Shown: positions 45,882 through 55,391 of the stretch, one piece after another
How the letters are laid out: the number at the start of each line of letters is the position of its first letter
How positions within the stretch are numbered: the stretch's first letter is position 1
DNA from: Sulfuritalea sp.
Lineage (GTDB): Bacteria; Pseudomonadota; Gammaproteobacteria; Burkholderiales; Rhodocyclaceae
NCBI GenBank assembly: GCA_016716965.1
Contig: JADJUP010000043.1
Location: forward strand, 1-64,000
DNA: 64,000 nucleotides
Direction of reading: 5' to 3'
Translations under genes and position numbers: made by a program
Notes under the pieces: generated by a model
Told to the model about the DNA's origin: nothing
The model's input: only the letters and a program-made list of their open reading frames with translations
Database searches by the model: none

Positions 45882-46035
45882 ATGGACGACGAACCAGGGC
45901 GAGCCCGAATCCGTCCAAGAAACTGAGCTAAAATATCAAGTTAGCTATTTCTGTCCGCGGCACCGCGCTGCGAACGATGTCCCATGGCGGGATGTCTGAT
46001 TAAAACCCGAAGTCCAACCTGTACTGGAGAAAGTA

Positions 46036-46461
46036 ATGGCTGTCGAACGCACCCTGTCGATCATCAAACCTGATGCAGTAGCAAAGAACGTGATCGGCAA
46101 GATCTATTCCCGGTTTGAGACCAATGGCCTCAAGATTGCAGCATCCCGCATGGTCCATCTGTCGCGCAAGGATGCCGAGGGTTTCTACGCCGTACACAAG
46201 GATCGTCCTTTCTTCAAGGATCTGGTCGAGTTCATGATTTCCGGTCCGGTGATGGTCCAGGTGCTGGAAGGCGAGGGCGCGATCGCCAAGAATCGCGATC
46301 TGATGGGTGCCACCGACCCAAAGAAGGCTGCGGCCGGAACGATTCGTGCCGACTTTGCCGACAGCATCGACGCCAACGCGGTTCATGGCTCGGATGCGGC
46401 CGAAACCGCTGCGGTCGAGATCGCCTACTTCTTTCCCGCGCTGAACGTCTATTCGCGCTAA
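46036..46461 (+). CDS. ndk: Nucleoside diphosphate kinase
   Basis: A 141-residue enzyme that transfers the gamma-phosphate from ATP to nucleoside diphosphates. Motifs are LSIIKPDAVAKNVIGKIYSRFE, the Kpn-loop region and the active-site segment NAVHGSDAAETAAVEIAYFF, with the phosphorylated histidine at about residue 117. An AGGAGA-like site (GGAGAAAG) precedes the ATG. It starts the long rightward housekeeping run. Confidence 0.97.
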   Translation: MAVERTLSIIKPDAVAKNVIGKIYSRFETNGLKIAASRMVHLSRKDAEGFYAVHKDRPFFKDLVEFMISGPVMVQVLEGEGAIAKNRDLMGATDPKKAAAGTIRADFADSIDANAVHGSDAAETAAVEIAYFFPALNVYSR

Positions 46462-46467
46462 TCGCCA

Positions 46468-47589
46468 ATGGCCGTCAACCTCCTCGATTTCGATGCAGAC
46501 AGCCTGACAGCCTGGTTCGCGCAGCAGGGCGAGAAGCCCTTCCGCGCCCGCCAGGTGCTGCGCTGGATCCATCAACGCGGGGAGGGCGATTTCAATGCGA
46601 TGACCGACATCGCCAAGTCCTTGCGCGAGAAGTTGCTGGCGATTGCTACCGTGTCGCCGCCGCCGACTCTCAGCGACACGCTGTCGGAAGACGGCACGCG
46701 CAAGTTCCTGTTCGATGTCGGCAATCGCAATGCGGTGGAAACGGTGTTCATTCCCGAGGATGACCGCGGCACGCTCTGTGTTTCCTCGCAGGCCGGCTGT
46801 GCGCTGGAATGTTCGTTCTGTTCCACCGGGCGCCAGGGCTTCAACCGGAACCTGAGCACCGCCGAAATCATTGGCCAACTGTGGCAGGCCAATCGCGCCC
46901 TGGGGGCCGCAGCGGGCGGCGAACGCATCATCAGCAATGTGGTGCTGATGGGCATGGGCGAGCCACTGGCCAATTTTGACAACCTGGTGCCGGCCCTGCG
47001 CCTGATGCTCGACGACAATGCCTATGGCCTGTCGCGGCGGCGGGTGACGGTATCGACTTCGGGCATCGTGCCGGCCATGGACCGGCTGGCCGAGGCATGT
47101 CCGGTGGCCCTCGCCGTATCGCTGCATGCGCCGACCGACGGCCTGCGCGACAAGCTGGTTCCGATCAATCGCAAGTATCCGCTGGCGGAGTTGATGTCCG
47201 CCTGCCAGCGCTACCTCGTGCATGCGCCGCGCGACTTCATCACCTTTGAATACGTGATGCTCGACGGCGTAAATGACAGCGAAGCCGACGCACGCGCTTT
47301 GCTGCATCTTGTGCGAGACGTTCCCTGCAAGTTCAACCTGATTCCCTTCAATCCGTTTCCGGACTCCGGTTTTCGCCGTTCTCCGGCGGAACGTGTGCGG
47401 CGCTTCGCGACCGTACTCATTGACGCCGGCATCGTCACCACCACCCGCAAGACGCGCGGCGACGATATCGATGCCGCCTGCGGACAACTGGCGGGGCGGG
47501 TGCAGGACAAGTCACGGCGCGTGGTCCGTTTCGCCGCCTCGGCCAGCGAGACGACTGGCAGCCTTGCTGGAGTTGAACTGCGCCCATGA
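46468..47589 (+). CDS. rlmN: Dual-specificity 23S rRNA/tRNA adenine-C2 methyltransferase
   Basis: A 373-residue radical-SAM methyltransferase that makes 2-methyladenosine at A2503 of 23S rRNA and A37 of some tRNAs. The radical-SAM cluster motif CALECSFCSTGRQGFNRN (C-x3-C-x2-C, about residues 111-118) and the conserved GMGEPLANFDN are present. The second catalytic cysteine is near the end in GDDIDAACGQLAG, and the first mechanistic cysteine region is also conserved. Six bases separate it from ndk; its stop overlaps pilW. Confidence 0.96.
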   Translation: MAVNLLDFDADSLTAWFAQQGEKPFRARQVLRWIHQRGEGDFNAMTDIAKSLREKLLAIATVSPPPTLSDTLSEDGTRKFLFDVGNRNAVETVFIPEDDRGTLCVSSQAGCALECSFCSTGRQGFNRNLSTAEIIGQLWQANRALGAAAGGERIISNVVLMGMGEPLANFDNLVPALRLMLDDNAYGLSRRRVTVSTSGIVPAMDRLAEACPVALAVSLHAPTDGLRDKLVPINRKYPLAELMSACQRYLVHAPRDFITFEYVMLDGVNDSEADARALLHLVRDVPCKFNLIPFNPFPDSGFRRSPAERVRRFATVLIDAGIVTTTRKTRGDDIDAACGQLAGRVQDKSRRVVRFAASASETTGSLAGVELRP

Positions 47590-48374
47590 ACAAGACGATC
47601 CTGGTTTTATCGATGGCATTCCTGTTGGCGGCCTGCACCACGACGGGGTCCGGTCCCGGCGAGGGCGCGCAGCAGGCCGTCTCGGCACAACCCGCGGCCA
47701 GCGAACAGCAACAGCGAGCCAAGGTCCATGTCGAACTGGGCTCCCTGTACATGCTCGACGGACGTTCGGCGATTGCACTCGAGGAGGCGCGTATCGCGCT
47801 CGCGGCCGATTCCGGCTATGCGCCCGCCTACAACCTGCTGGGCCTCACCCACATGGGCATGAACGAGCCCGGCCTGGCCGACGAAAATTTCCGCAAGGCC
47901 CTTGGTCTGGCGCCTGGCGATCCGGAAATCAACAACAACTACGGCTGGTTCCTTTGCCACAACGGTCGCGAGAAGGACTCGATAGCCTATCTCCTGGCGG
48001 CGGCGAAGAACCCGCTGTATCCGACGCCGACCAAGCCCTACACCAACGCCGGGATTTGTTCCCTGCGCATGAAGGATGACAAGGCCGCCGAAGACTATCT
48101 GCTGATCGCACTGCGACTTTCGCCCACCAATACGCAGGCCCTTTACTGGTTGGCTGACATTGCCTACCGCAAGGGTCGCTTTGCAGACGCGCGCCAGTGG
48201 GCGACCGATATCGAAAAAATGATGGAACCGACGGCCGAACTGGTCTGGCTGGCCTTGCGCATCGAGCGCAGACTGGGCAACCGGGAAGCAGAAGCCCGCT
48301 ATGCATCTCAGCTGCGACGCCGGTTTCCCGGTTCGCCCGAACTGCGCCTGATGGCCCAGGGGCAGTATGACTGA
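47586..48374 (+). CDS. pilW: Type IV pilus biogenesis/stability lipoprotein PilW (PilF)
   Basis: A 262-residue outer-membrane lipoprotein. The signal MNKTILVLSMAFLLAACTTT has the lipobox LAAC at about residues 14-17. The rest is made of TPR repeats (AKVHVELGSLYMLDGRSAIALEEARIALAADSGYAPAYNLLGLTHM, then PEINNNYGWFLCHNGREKDS). It is needed for assembly of the PilQ secretin in pilus-bearing relatives. In this genomic position, between rlmN and rodZ, the assignment is well supported. Confidence 0.9.
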   Translation: MNKTILVLSMAFLLAACTTTGSGPGEGAQQAVSAQPAASEQQQRAKVHVELGSLYMLDGRSAIALEEARIALAADSGYAPAYNLLGLTHMGMNEPGLADENFRKALGLAPGDPEINNNYGWFLCHNGREKDSIAYLLAAAKNPLYPTPTKPYTNAGICSLRMKDDKAAEDYLLIALRLSPTNTQALYWLADIAYRKGRFADARQWATDIEKMMEPTAELVWLALRIERRLGNREAEARYASQLRRRFPGSPELRLMAQGQYD

Positions 48375-49212
48375 GACGCCGGCGACAGAATCCGGCGTTG
48401 CGGAAGCGGAAGAGCTCGCCGCAACGCCCGCGACCGTTGCGGTAGCGCCGGTGGAGTCGAATACGCCGGGTGCGATCTTGCGTCGTGCGCGGGAAGAGCG
48501 TGGCCAGTCGATTTCCGACGTGGTGCAGGTGATCCGGTTCAGCGCACGTCAAATTGAGGCGCTGGAGCGCGACGACTACGGCAGTTTGCCCGGCTCGACT
48601 GCGGTTCGCGGCCTGGTGCGCAATTATGCAAAATTCCTCAAGCTCGATGCGGCGCCCCTGCTGGCCCAACTCGATCCGGCGGTACCGGTTCCGGAATCCG
48701 ATGTCCGTCCGCCGGCGAACATGGGTGAAGCCGAGGATTCGACGCTTCTGGATAGCAGGTCTGCAAGCCTGCCGGCCATCATCGGGGTATTCGTAGTCCT
48801 CGCCCTGGGCGCCTATTGGTATCTCTCGATGTCCGGACCCGGGGAGCCGGCCGGGTCGGTGGCCACCTCCGGCGTTGCGGACCCGGCACCGAATCCGCCG
48901 ACATCCGCGCCGGTCGTTCCGGTAGTGGTGCCGACGCCGGCAAACGTTCCGGGCGAACCGGTTGTCGTACCGCCATCTGGCGGGCTGCGCGTCGAATTCG
49001 ACGACCGGTCCTGGGTCGAGATTCGCGATGCGGCGCAGAAGATCGTTTTTGTCGGCGAGTATCCCGCCGGCACCCGGCAGGACATCGAGGGCAAGCCGCC
49101 GTTCCAGGTATGGATAGGCAAGGCATCCGGCGTCCGCCTGTTCATGGGCGAGCGAGCCATCGATCTCAAACCGCATACCCGCGAAGAAGTCGCGCGGTTC
49201 ACCCTCGAATGA
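48367..49212 (+). CDS. rodZ: RodZ-like helix-turn-helix membrane protein
   Basis: A 281-residue cytoskeletal adaptor. The N-terminal Xre-type helix-turn-helix, ILRRAREERGQSISDVVQVIRFSARQIEALERDDY (about residues 37-71), would bind MreB. A single membrane helix follows, LPAIIGVFVVLALGAYWYL. A Pro/Val-rich linker then leads to the C-terminal DUF4115 beta domain, LRVEFDDRSWVEIRDAAQKIVFVGEYPAGTRQDIEGKPPFQVWIG. The start overlaps pilW by 8 bases and the end overlaps ispG by 4. Confidence 0.92.
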   Translation: MTETPATESGVAEAEELAATPATVAVAPVESNTPGAILRRAREERGQSISDVVQVIRFSARQIEALERDDYGSLPGSTAVRGLVRNYAKFLKLDAAPLLAQLDPAVPVPESDVRPPANMGEAEDSTLLDSRSASLPAIIGVFVVLALGAYWYLSMSGPGEPAGSVATSGVADPAPNPPTSAPVVPVVVPTPANVPGEPVVVPPSGGLRVEFDDRSWVEIRDAAQKIVFVGEYPAGTRQDIEGKPPFQVWIGKASGVRLFMGERAIDLKPHTREEVARFTLE

Positions 49213-50462
49213 ACGACGTTTCCAGTGGACTGGCGGCGCGGCGGAGCAGTCGCCGCGTCATGGTGGCGAAAGTCGGCGTTGGCGGCACGGCGCCCGCGTC
49301 ACCCGTGGTCATCCAGTCCATGACCAATACCGATACCGAGGACGTGTTCACGACGTCCATGCAGGTGGCGCAACTTGCGCGTGCCGGTTCCGAACTGGTG
49401 CGCATCACGGTCAACACGCGGGAAGCCGCTGCAGCGGTGCCGAAGATCCGCGACCGCCTGGCGCAGATGAACGTCGATGTGCCGCTGATCGGCGACTTCC
49501 ATTTCAACGGACACAAGCTCCTTGCCGAGCATCCCGCTTGTGCGGAGGCGCTGGCCAAGTTGCGCATCAATCCGGGCAACGTCGGCAAGGGCGCGCGGCG
49601 CGACGAGCAGTTCGCGCAACTGATCGAAATCGCCTGCCGGTACGACAAGCCGATCCGCATCGGGGTGAACTGGGGCAGCCTCGACCAGGCGCTGCTTGCC
49701 CGGGTCATGGATGAAAACGCCAGGCGTGCGGAGCCCAAGGATGCAACCGAGATCATGCGCGAAGCGATGGTGACCTCGGCATTGGAATCTGCGGCGCAGG
49801 CCGAAGCGCTGGGGCTGCCCGGCGACCACATCGTCCTGTCATGCAAGGTGTCCGGCGTGCAGGACCTGATCGCGATCTATCGCGAACTCGCGCGGCGCTG
49901 CGACTACCCGCTGCATCTGGGCCTGACCGAGGCCGGCATGGGCAGCAAGGGCATCGTCGCGTCGACCGCCGCGCTGGGCGTGCTGCTGCAGGAGGGCATT
50001 GGCGATACCATCCGCGTATCGCTGACACCCGAGCCCAACGGCGACCGCACGCGCGAGGTGATCGTCGCCCAGGAAATCCTGCAGACCATGGGCCTGCGCG
50101 CCTTCACCCCTCTCGTCGCGGCCTGCCCCGGTTGCGGACGCACCACCAGCACGGTGTTCCAGGAACTGGCGCAGGACATCCAGAATTATGTCCGCGAACG
50201 CATGCCCGAATGGCGCCTGGCGCGTGTCGGCGTCGAGAACATGACGCTGGCCGTGATGGGCTGCGTGGTTAACGGCCCCGGCGAAAGCAAGCATGCCAGC
50301 ATCGGCATCTCGCTGCCCGGCACCGGCGAGGCGCCGGTCGCGCCGGTGTATGTCGATGGCGAACGCGTAGTCACGCTGCGCGGCGACAACATTTCCGCCG
50401 AGTTCCGCCAGATCGTCGACGACTACGTCGCGCGCAAATATCCCGAAAGAGCGAGTCATTGA
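49209..50462 (+). CDS. ispG: 4-hydroxy-3-methylbut-2-en-1-yl diphosphate synthase (IspG/GcpE)
   Basis: A 417-residue 4Fe-4S enzyme of the non-mevalonate isoprenoid pathway. The TIM-barrel N-terminus reads SPVVIQSMTNTDTEDVFTTSMQVAQLARAGSELVRITVN, and the cluster-binding region has CPGCGRTTSTVFQELA and the third cysteine in MGCVVNGPGESKHA. Start ATG 49209 overlaps the rodZ stop. The first 25 residues include KVGVGGTAP, encoded by the dispersed 24 bp motif; relatives have a similar VxVGxVxIGGxAP here, so the motif may simply have been accommodated. Confidence 0.96.
   Translation: MNDVSSGLAARRSSRRVMVAKVGVGGTAPASPVVIQSMTNTDTEDVFTTSMQVAQLARAGSELVRITVNTREAAAAVPKIRDRLAQMNVDVPLIGDFHFNGHKLLAEHPACAEALAKLRINPGNVGKGARRDEQFAQLIEIACRYDKPIRIGVNWGSLDQALLARVMDENARRAEPKDATEIMREAMVTSALESAAQAEALGLPGDHIVLSCKVSGVQDLIAIYRELARRCDYPLHLGLTEAGMGSKGIVASTAALGVLLQEGIGDTIRVSLTPEPNGDRTREVIVAQEILQTMGLRAFTPLVAACPGCGRTTSTVFQELAQDIQNYVRERMPEWRLARVGVENMTLAVMGCVVNGPGESKHASIGISLPGTGEAPVAPVYVDGERVVTLRGDNISAEFRQIVDDYVARKYPERASH
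49269..49292 (+). repeat. Dispersed 24 bp motif near the start of ispG
   Basis: AAAGTCGGCGTTG, then GCGGC, then ACGGCG; in frame it encodes KVGVGGTA. Confidence 0.6.
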
Positions 50463-50505
50463 TTGCATCGGGCGCGGATCGATCCGGCGCCCCTGCTGAA
50501 CACAC

Positions 50506-51813
50506 ATGAGCCAGACACTGCAAGCCATCCGCGGCATGAACGACATTCTGCCGGCCGACGCCGAACTCTGGGAACAGTTCGAGGAGGCCGTGCGCGACTG
50601 GTTGCGCGCCTACGGCTACCGCCCGATCCGTATGCCGATGGTCGAACCGACGCCGCTGTTCGCACGCGCCATCGGCGCCGTGACCGACATCGTCGAAAAG
50701 GAAATGTATTCCTTCGAGGACGCGCTGAACGGCGAGAGCCTCACCCTGCGTCCGGAGGGCACGGCGTCCTGCGTGCGCGCCGTACTGCAGCACAACCTGC
50801 TCTACGACGGCCCCAAGCGCCTTTGGTACATGGGGCCGATGTTTCGCCACGAGCGACCGCAGAAGGGCCGCTATCGCCAGTTCCATCAAGTGGGTGTCGA
50901 GGCGCTGGGTTTTCCCGGACCGGACATTGATGCCGAGCAGATCGCCATGTGCGCGCGCCTGTGGGACGACCTCGGACTCGAGGGCATCCGGCTCGAAATC
51001 AATTCGCTCGGACAGAGCGACGAGCGGGCACGTCATCGCGCCGACCTGCAGGCCTACCTCGAAGCCCATAGCGAACAACTCGACGCCGATGCCTTGCGCC
51101 GCCTGCACAGCAATCCGCTGCGCATCCTGGATACCAAGAATCCTGCGCTGCAGGGCCTGGTCGAAGCAGCGCCGAAGCTGATTGACTATCTCGGCGAAGA
51201 ATCGCTCAAGCATTTCGAGGGCGTGCAGCAGTTGCTCAAGGATGCGGTGATTCCGTATCGCATCAATCCGCGCCTGGTGCGCGGGCTCGACTATTACAAC
51301 CTCACCGTGTTCGAGTGGGTCACGGACCAGCTTGGGGCGCAGGGCACGGTGTGTGCCGGCGGCCGTTACGACGGACTCGTCGCGCAGCTGGGCGGCAAGC
51401 CGGCTCCGGCCTGCGGTTTTGCCATGGGCATCGAGCGGCTTCTGGCGCTGTGGCAGGACCAGGGGCACCGTCATGAAGTGCCGGCGCCCGACGCCTACCT
51501 CGTCCATCAGGGCGAGGCCGCCGGAAGATTTGCTTTCCGCATCGCCGAGGCTCTGCGCAGCGGCGGATTCTCCGTTCACCTGCATTGCGGCGGCGGCAGC
51601 TTCAAGTCGCAGATGAAGAAGGCCGACAGCTCCGGAGCGCAGCTTGCGTTGATAGTCGGCGATGACGAGACGGCGGCAAACGAGGTAAGCGTGAAACCCC
51701 TGAGGTCGGATGCCGATCATCCGGCGCAGCAGGTGCGCGTGAGTTTTGACGATCTGGCCGATCACATCGGCGATATTCTTTTCCCAATGGAAGACGACAA
51801 TGGCAGCCTATGA
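50506..51813 (+). CDS. hisS: Histidyl-tRNA synthetase
   Basis: A 435-residue class II synthetase. MSQTLQAIRGMNDILPADAE is the usual start, RPEGTASCVRAVLQ is motif 2, and LVRGLDYYNLTVFEWVTD and GRYDGLVAQLGGKPAPACGFAMGIERLLAL cover the histidine-A and motif 3 regions. The C-terminal anticodon-binding domain ends near residue 425. Position between ispG and yfgM is the conserved proteobacterial order. Confidence 0.97.
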   Translation: MSQTLQAIRGMNDILPADAELWEQFEEAVRDWLRAYGYRPIRMPMVEPTPLFARAIGAVTDIVEKEMYSFEDALNGESLTLRPEGTASCVRAVLQHNLLYDGPKRLWYMGPMFRHERPQKGRYRQFHQVGVEALGFPGPDIDAEQIAMCARLWDDLGLEGIRLEINSLGQSDERARHRADLQAYLEAHSEQLDADALRRLHSNPLRILDTKNPALQGLVEAAPKLIDYLGEESLKHFEGVQQLLKDAVIPYRINPRLVRGLDYYNLTVFEWVTDQLGAQGTVCAGGRYDGLVAQLGGKPAPACGFAMGIERLLALWQDQGHRHEVPAPDAYLVHQGEAAGRFAFRIAEALRSGGFSVHLHCGGGSFKSQMKKADSSGAQLALIVGDDETAANEVSVKPLRSDADHPAQQVRVSFDDLADHIGDILFPMEDDNGSL

Positions 51814-52465
51814 CCTGGAAGAACAGGAACAGCTCGACGAGCTGAAGACCTGGTGGAAAATGTACGGCAATCTGGTGACCGGGCTCCTGCTCGTCGTCGC
51901 GCTGGCCATGGCCGGCTGGCAGGGCTGGAACTGGTGGCAGCGCCAGCAGGCCGTCCAGGCGTCGGCGACATTTGCCAACTTGCAGGCCGCGGCGATGAAG
52001 CGCGACGCGAAACGTGTGCGCGAGCTGGCTGGGGAACTGGTCGACAAGTACTCGGTGACGGCCTATGCCGGCATGGGCGCCCTGCTAGCGGCGCGCGTTC
52101 AAGTCGATACCGGGGATGCGCGCAATGCCCGCGTGCAGCTGGCGTGGGCGGCCGAAAATGCCACGGACCCCGGATTGCGCGAACTGGCCCGGCTTCGGCT
52201 GGCGACGCTGCTGCTCGACGAAAAATCCTACGATGATGCGTTGAAACAGCTTGCGGCCGAACCGGCGGCGCCGTTCGCGCCGCGCTTCGCGGAACTGCGG
52301 GGAGACATCCTTGCTGCCCAGGGGAAGGCCGCCGAGGCGCGCGTCGCCTATGACTCGGCCCTGACCAAGCTCGCGGCGTTATCCAAGGACGATGAAGCCA
52401 GGCAGCGTTCCGGCTACAAGGATGTGATCGAAGCCAAGCGCGACGCACTCGGGGCGGCAAAGTGA
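51800..52465 (+). CDS. yfgM: YfgM-type ancillary SecYEG translocon subunit (TPR protein)
   Basis: A 221-residue inner-membrane protein. After a short cytoplasmic start (AAYDLEEQEQLDELKTWWKMYGN) one helix follows (LVTGLLLVVALAMAGWQGWNWW), then a periplasmic TPR-like domain (LARLRLATLLLDEKSYDDALKQLAAEPA). It links the Sec translocon with periplasmic chaperones. It overlaps hisS by 14 bases; the in-frame start at 51746 lies inside hisS and is rejected. Confidence 0.9.
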   Translation: MAAYDLEEQEQLDELKTWWKMYGNLVTGLLLVVALAMAGWQGWNWWQRQQAVQASATFANLQAAAMKRDAKRVRELAGELVDKYSVTAYAGMGALLAARVQVDTGDARNARVQLAWAAENATDPGLRELARLRLATLLLDEKSYDDALKQLAAEPAAPFAPRFAELRGDILAAQGKAAEARVAYDSALTKLAALSKDDEARQRSGYKDVIEAKRDALGAAK

Positions 52466-53619
52466 ACCTGGGTGCCATGAGAGTTTCCCTGCTAGCGGCC
52501 GCCGCACTTGCCTTGGGCGCCTGCTCGAGCGTGGAGAAGCTGAATCCCTTTGCCTCCAGTGGGCCCAAGGTGAAGCCGACCGAACTGGCGGCGATCCAGG
52601 CCAGTGCCGAATTCCGGACGGCGTGGCAGGCCGGGGTCGGCAGTGCCGGAGAGTTCACTTTTTCTCCCGCGGTGGTTGGCGAGAGCGTTTATGCGGCTGC
52701 TCGCGACGGCTCGGTGGCGCGTTTCGACGCGGGCCGCCAGGTCTGGCGCATCGCGGCCGGGCAGACCATCTCCGGCGGCGTCGGCAGCGATGGCAAGCTG
52801 GTGGTGGTGGGGACGCCCAAGGGCGAAGTGCTGGCCTTCGAGGCGGCGACGGGCCGCGAAGCGTGGAAGGCGCGCGTCAGTTCGGAAGTGCTGGCGGCGC
52901 CGGCGGTGGCAGAAGGATTGGCCATCGTGCGTTCCGGCGATTCGCGCATCTTCGGCTTCGACGTGGTGGATGGAAAAAGGCGCTGGGTGTACCAACGCAG
53001 CACTCCGACCCTGTCGCTGCGCTCGAACGTGGGTGTGATGCCCGCCGGAAAGGTCACGCTGGCTGGCTTCCCGGGCGGCAAATTGGTAGCGATCGCCAAC
53101 AACAATGGCGCGGCGGTGTGGGAAGTCACGGTTGCCCTGCCCAAGGGAGCCACAGAGCTCGAACGCGTGGCCGACGTCACCAGTTCGCCGGCGGTTAGCG
53201 GCAGCACGGTTTGTGCCGCGGCGTTCCAGGGGCGGGTCGCCTGTTTCGACAGCAACACCGGCAACACGCTTTGGTCGCGCGAAATGTCCTCCAGCGCCGG
53301 CGTGGACATTGACGACCGCCGCGTTTACGTAACGGACGACAAAGGCGGCTTGCACGCGCTGGATCGCAATAGCGGGGCCAGCATATGGAAACAAGACAAG
53401 CTCGCGCTGCGCGGGCTTACGCGTCCGCTGGCACTGGATGGCCGTGTCGCCGTCGCCGACTTTCAGGGCGTGGTGCATCTGCTGCGCGGTGAAGACGGCG
53501 CTTTTGCAGCCCGGACGAGCACCGATGGCAGCGCGGTGCGCGCCGAACCCGTCCGCTTCGGCGCGGGATTGCTGGTGCAGACCGCGAATGGCGGCCTGCA
53601 TGCGCTTGAAGTCCGCTGA
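52462..53619 (+). CDS. bamB: Outer-membrane assembly lipoprotein BamB
   Basis: A 385-residue component of the beta-barrel assembly machine. The lipoprotein signal VSLLAAAALALGACSS has its lipobox cysteine at about residue 21. An eight-bladed PQQ-type propeller follows, with repeated W-R/K motifs (DGSVARFDAGRQVWRIAAGQ, AFEAATGREAWKARV, FDSNTGNTLWSREM, ALDRNSGASIWKQDKL). GTG 52462 overlaps the yfgM stop; ATG 52477 is an equally possible start and would leave a shorter signal. Confidence 0.94.
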   Translation: MNLGAMRVSLLAAAALALGACSSVEKLNPFASSGPKVKPTELAAIQASAEFRTAWQAGVGSAGEFTFSPAVVGESVYAAARDGSVARFDAGRQVWRIAAGQTISGGVGSDGKLVVVGTPKGEVLAFEAATGREAWKARVSSEVLAAPAVAEGLAIVRSGDSRIFGFDVVDGKRRWVYQRSTPTLSLRSNVGVMPAGKVTLAGFPGGKLVAIANNNGAAVWEVTVALPKGATELERVADVTSSPAVSGSTVCAAAFQGRVACFDSNTGNTLWSREMSSSAGVDIDDRRVYVTDDKGGLHALDRNSGASIWKQDKLALRGLTRPLALDGRVAVADFQGVVHLLRGEDGAFAARTSTDGSAVRAEPVRFGAGLLVQTANGGLHALEVR

Positions 53620-53667
53620 TTCCGTGTTCATTCGTCACGCACACAATGCCGTGGGTGCCGGCGCCAT

Positions 53668-55026
53668 ATGAAGCCTACGCTGGTGATCGTCGGTCGCCCG
53701 AACGTCGGCAAGTCGACGCTGTTCAACCGCCTGACGCGCTCGCGTGATGCGTTGGTCGCCGATCAGCCGGGACTGACCCGCGATCGGCATTACGGACACG
53801 GCCGCCTCGGCAGCAAGCCCTACCTCGTCGTCGACACCGGAGGTTTCGAGCCCCAGGCCAAGGAAGGCATCGTCCATGAAATGGCACGCCAGGCCGAGGC
53901 GGCGATTGCCGAGGCCGACGTGCTGGTCTTCGTGGTGGACGTTCGTACCGGCCTGGCGCCCCAGGATCGGGTCATCGCCGAACTGTTGCGTCGCAGCGGG
54001 CGCCCGGTGTTGCTCGCGGCGAACAAGGGCGAAGGCATGGATCGCGCGGTGGTTGCCGCCGAATTTTACGAGCTCGGCTGCGGCGATCCTTGCGTCATAT
54101 CCTCGGCGCATGGCGAAGGCGTGCGCGAACTGGTCGAACTTGCGCTGGCCCCTTTTCCGGACGAAAGCGAAGCCGAGGATGCTGCAGATGGTCCCCGGGT
54201 TGCCATCGCCGGGCGGCCCAATGTCGGCAAGAGCACGCTGGTCAATACCCTGCTTGGCGAAGAGCGTGTGATCGCTTTCGACATGCCGGGCACTACGCGC
54301 GATGCGATCGAGGTTCCCTTCGAACGCAATGGCCGCGCTTATACCCTGATCGATACCGCGGGTTTGCGCCGCAAGGGACGGGTGTTCGAGACCATCGAGA
54401 AGTTTTCGGTGATCAAGACCCTGCAGGCGGTCGAGGAAGCCAACGTGGTGGTGCTGATGGTCGACGCGACCCAGGAGATCTCCGACCAGGACGCGCACAT
54501 CGCCGGCTTCGCGATCGATGCCGGCCGGGCACTGGTGGTCGCCGTAAACAAGTGGGATGCGGTGGACGACTACCGGCGCGAGCAGATCAAGCTGGACGTG
54601 GCGCGCAAGCTGAACTTCCTTGGTTTCGCCCGGGTTCATCACATCTCGGCGCTTAAAGGGCAGGGCATCGCCGGCGTCCTGACTTCGGTGGACAAGGCAT
54701 TTGCCGCAGCCATGGCCAAGCTGTCCACGCCGAAGCTGACGCGCGTGCTGATCGCCGCCCAGGAAAAGCAGACACCACCGCGCCATGGAGCGTTTCGTCC
54801 GAAATTGCGCTACGCCCATCAGGGTGGCAGCAATCCGCCCATCATCGTTATCCACGGCAACGCGCTGGAAAACATTCCGGCGTCCTACACCCGCTACCTG
54901 GAACGTTATTTTCTCGAAGCGTTCAAACTGCAGGGCACCCCGTTGCGCATTCAATACAAGACCAGCAAGAACCCTTTTACAAAAGAGGGTCGGCCGGTCA
55001 ATCCGAAGCTTCGGCGTGAAAAGTGA
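53668..55026 (+). CDS. der: Ribosome-assembly GTPase Der (EngA)
   Basis: A 452-residue double GTPase needed for 50S assembly. The two G1 loops are GRPNVGKSTLFN (about residues 8-19) and GRPNVGKSTLVN (about 186-197). Matching G3 motifs are DTGGFE and DTAGLR, with G4 motifs NKGE and NKWD. The C-terminal KH-like domain ends in FTKEGRPVNPKLRREK. The TGA is directly followed by a dispersed 24 bp motif. Confidence 0.97.
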   Translation: MKPTLVIVGRPNVGKSTLFNRLTRSRDALVADQPGLTRDRHYGHGRLGSKPYLVVDTGGFEPQAKEGIVHEMARQAEAAIAEADVLVFVVDVRTGLAPQDRVIAELLRRSGRPVLLAANKGEGMDRAVVAAEFYELGCGDPCVISSAHGEGVRELVELALAPFPDESEAEDAADGPRVAIAGRPNVGKSTLVNTLLGEERVIAFDMPGTTRDAIEVPFERNGRAYTLIDTAGLRRKGRVFETIEKFSVIKTLQAVEEANVVVLMVDATQEISDQDAHIAGFAIDAGRALVVAVNKWDAVDDYRREQIKLDVARKLNFLGFARVHHISALKGQGIAGVLTSVDKAFAAAMAKLSTPKLTRVLIAAQEKQTPPRHGAFRPKLRYAHQGGSNPPIIVIHGNALENIPASYTRYLERYFLEAFKLQGTPLRIQYKTSKNPFTKEGRPVNPKLRREK

Positions 55027-55049
55027 AAGTCGGCGCTGGTGGCACGGCA
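55026..55049 (+). repeat. Dispersed 24 bp motif abutting the der stop codon
   Basis: AAAGTCGGCGCTG, then GTGGC, then ACGGCA; its first A is the last base of the der TGA. It lies in the 83-base gap before hfq. Confidence 0.75.
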
Positions 55050-55109
55050 CCGCAAAATCGATTACAGTAATTCACTCAAAAAACCAACAATCCCCAAAGG
55101 ATCACCACC

Positions 55110-55346
55110 ATGAGCAATAAAGGGCAAATGCTACAAGACCCGTTTTTGAACACATTGCGTCGCGAGCACGTTCCGGTTTCCATCTACCTGGTGAACGGGA
55201 TCAAGCTGCAGGGGCAGATCGAATCCTTCGATCAATATGTCGTTCTACTCAAGAATACGGTGACGCAGATGGTTTACAAGCATGCAATCTCGACGGTCGT
55301 CCCCGGGCGTCCGGTGAGTTTCGCCCAGGAAGCCGACGCCGATTGA
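55110..55346 (+). CDS. hfq: RNA chaperone Hfq
   Basis: A 78-residue Sm-like protein that forms hexamers and pairs small RNAs with mRNAs. Sm1 is QDPFLNTLRREHVPVSIYLVNGIKLQGQIESFDQYVVLL and Sm2 is VYKHAISTVVP, with the distal and proximal face residues (QDPFLN, YKHA) intact. The tail after Sm2 is short, as usual in betaproteobacteria. An AAAGGA site precedes the ATG. Confidence 0.98.
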   Translation: MSNKGQMLQDPFLNTLRREHVPVSIYLVNGIKLQGQIESFDQYVVLLKNTVTQMVYKHAISTVVPGRPVSFAQEADAD

Positions 55347-55391
55347 CGATTTCGCGCGAATCCCGGCGATTGCCATGAGGCGATTGTCCTG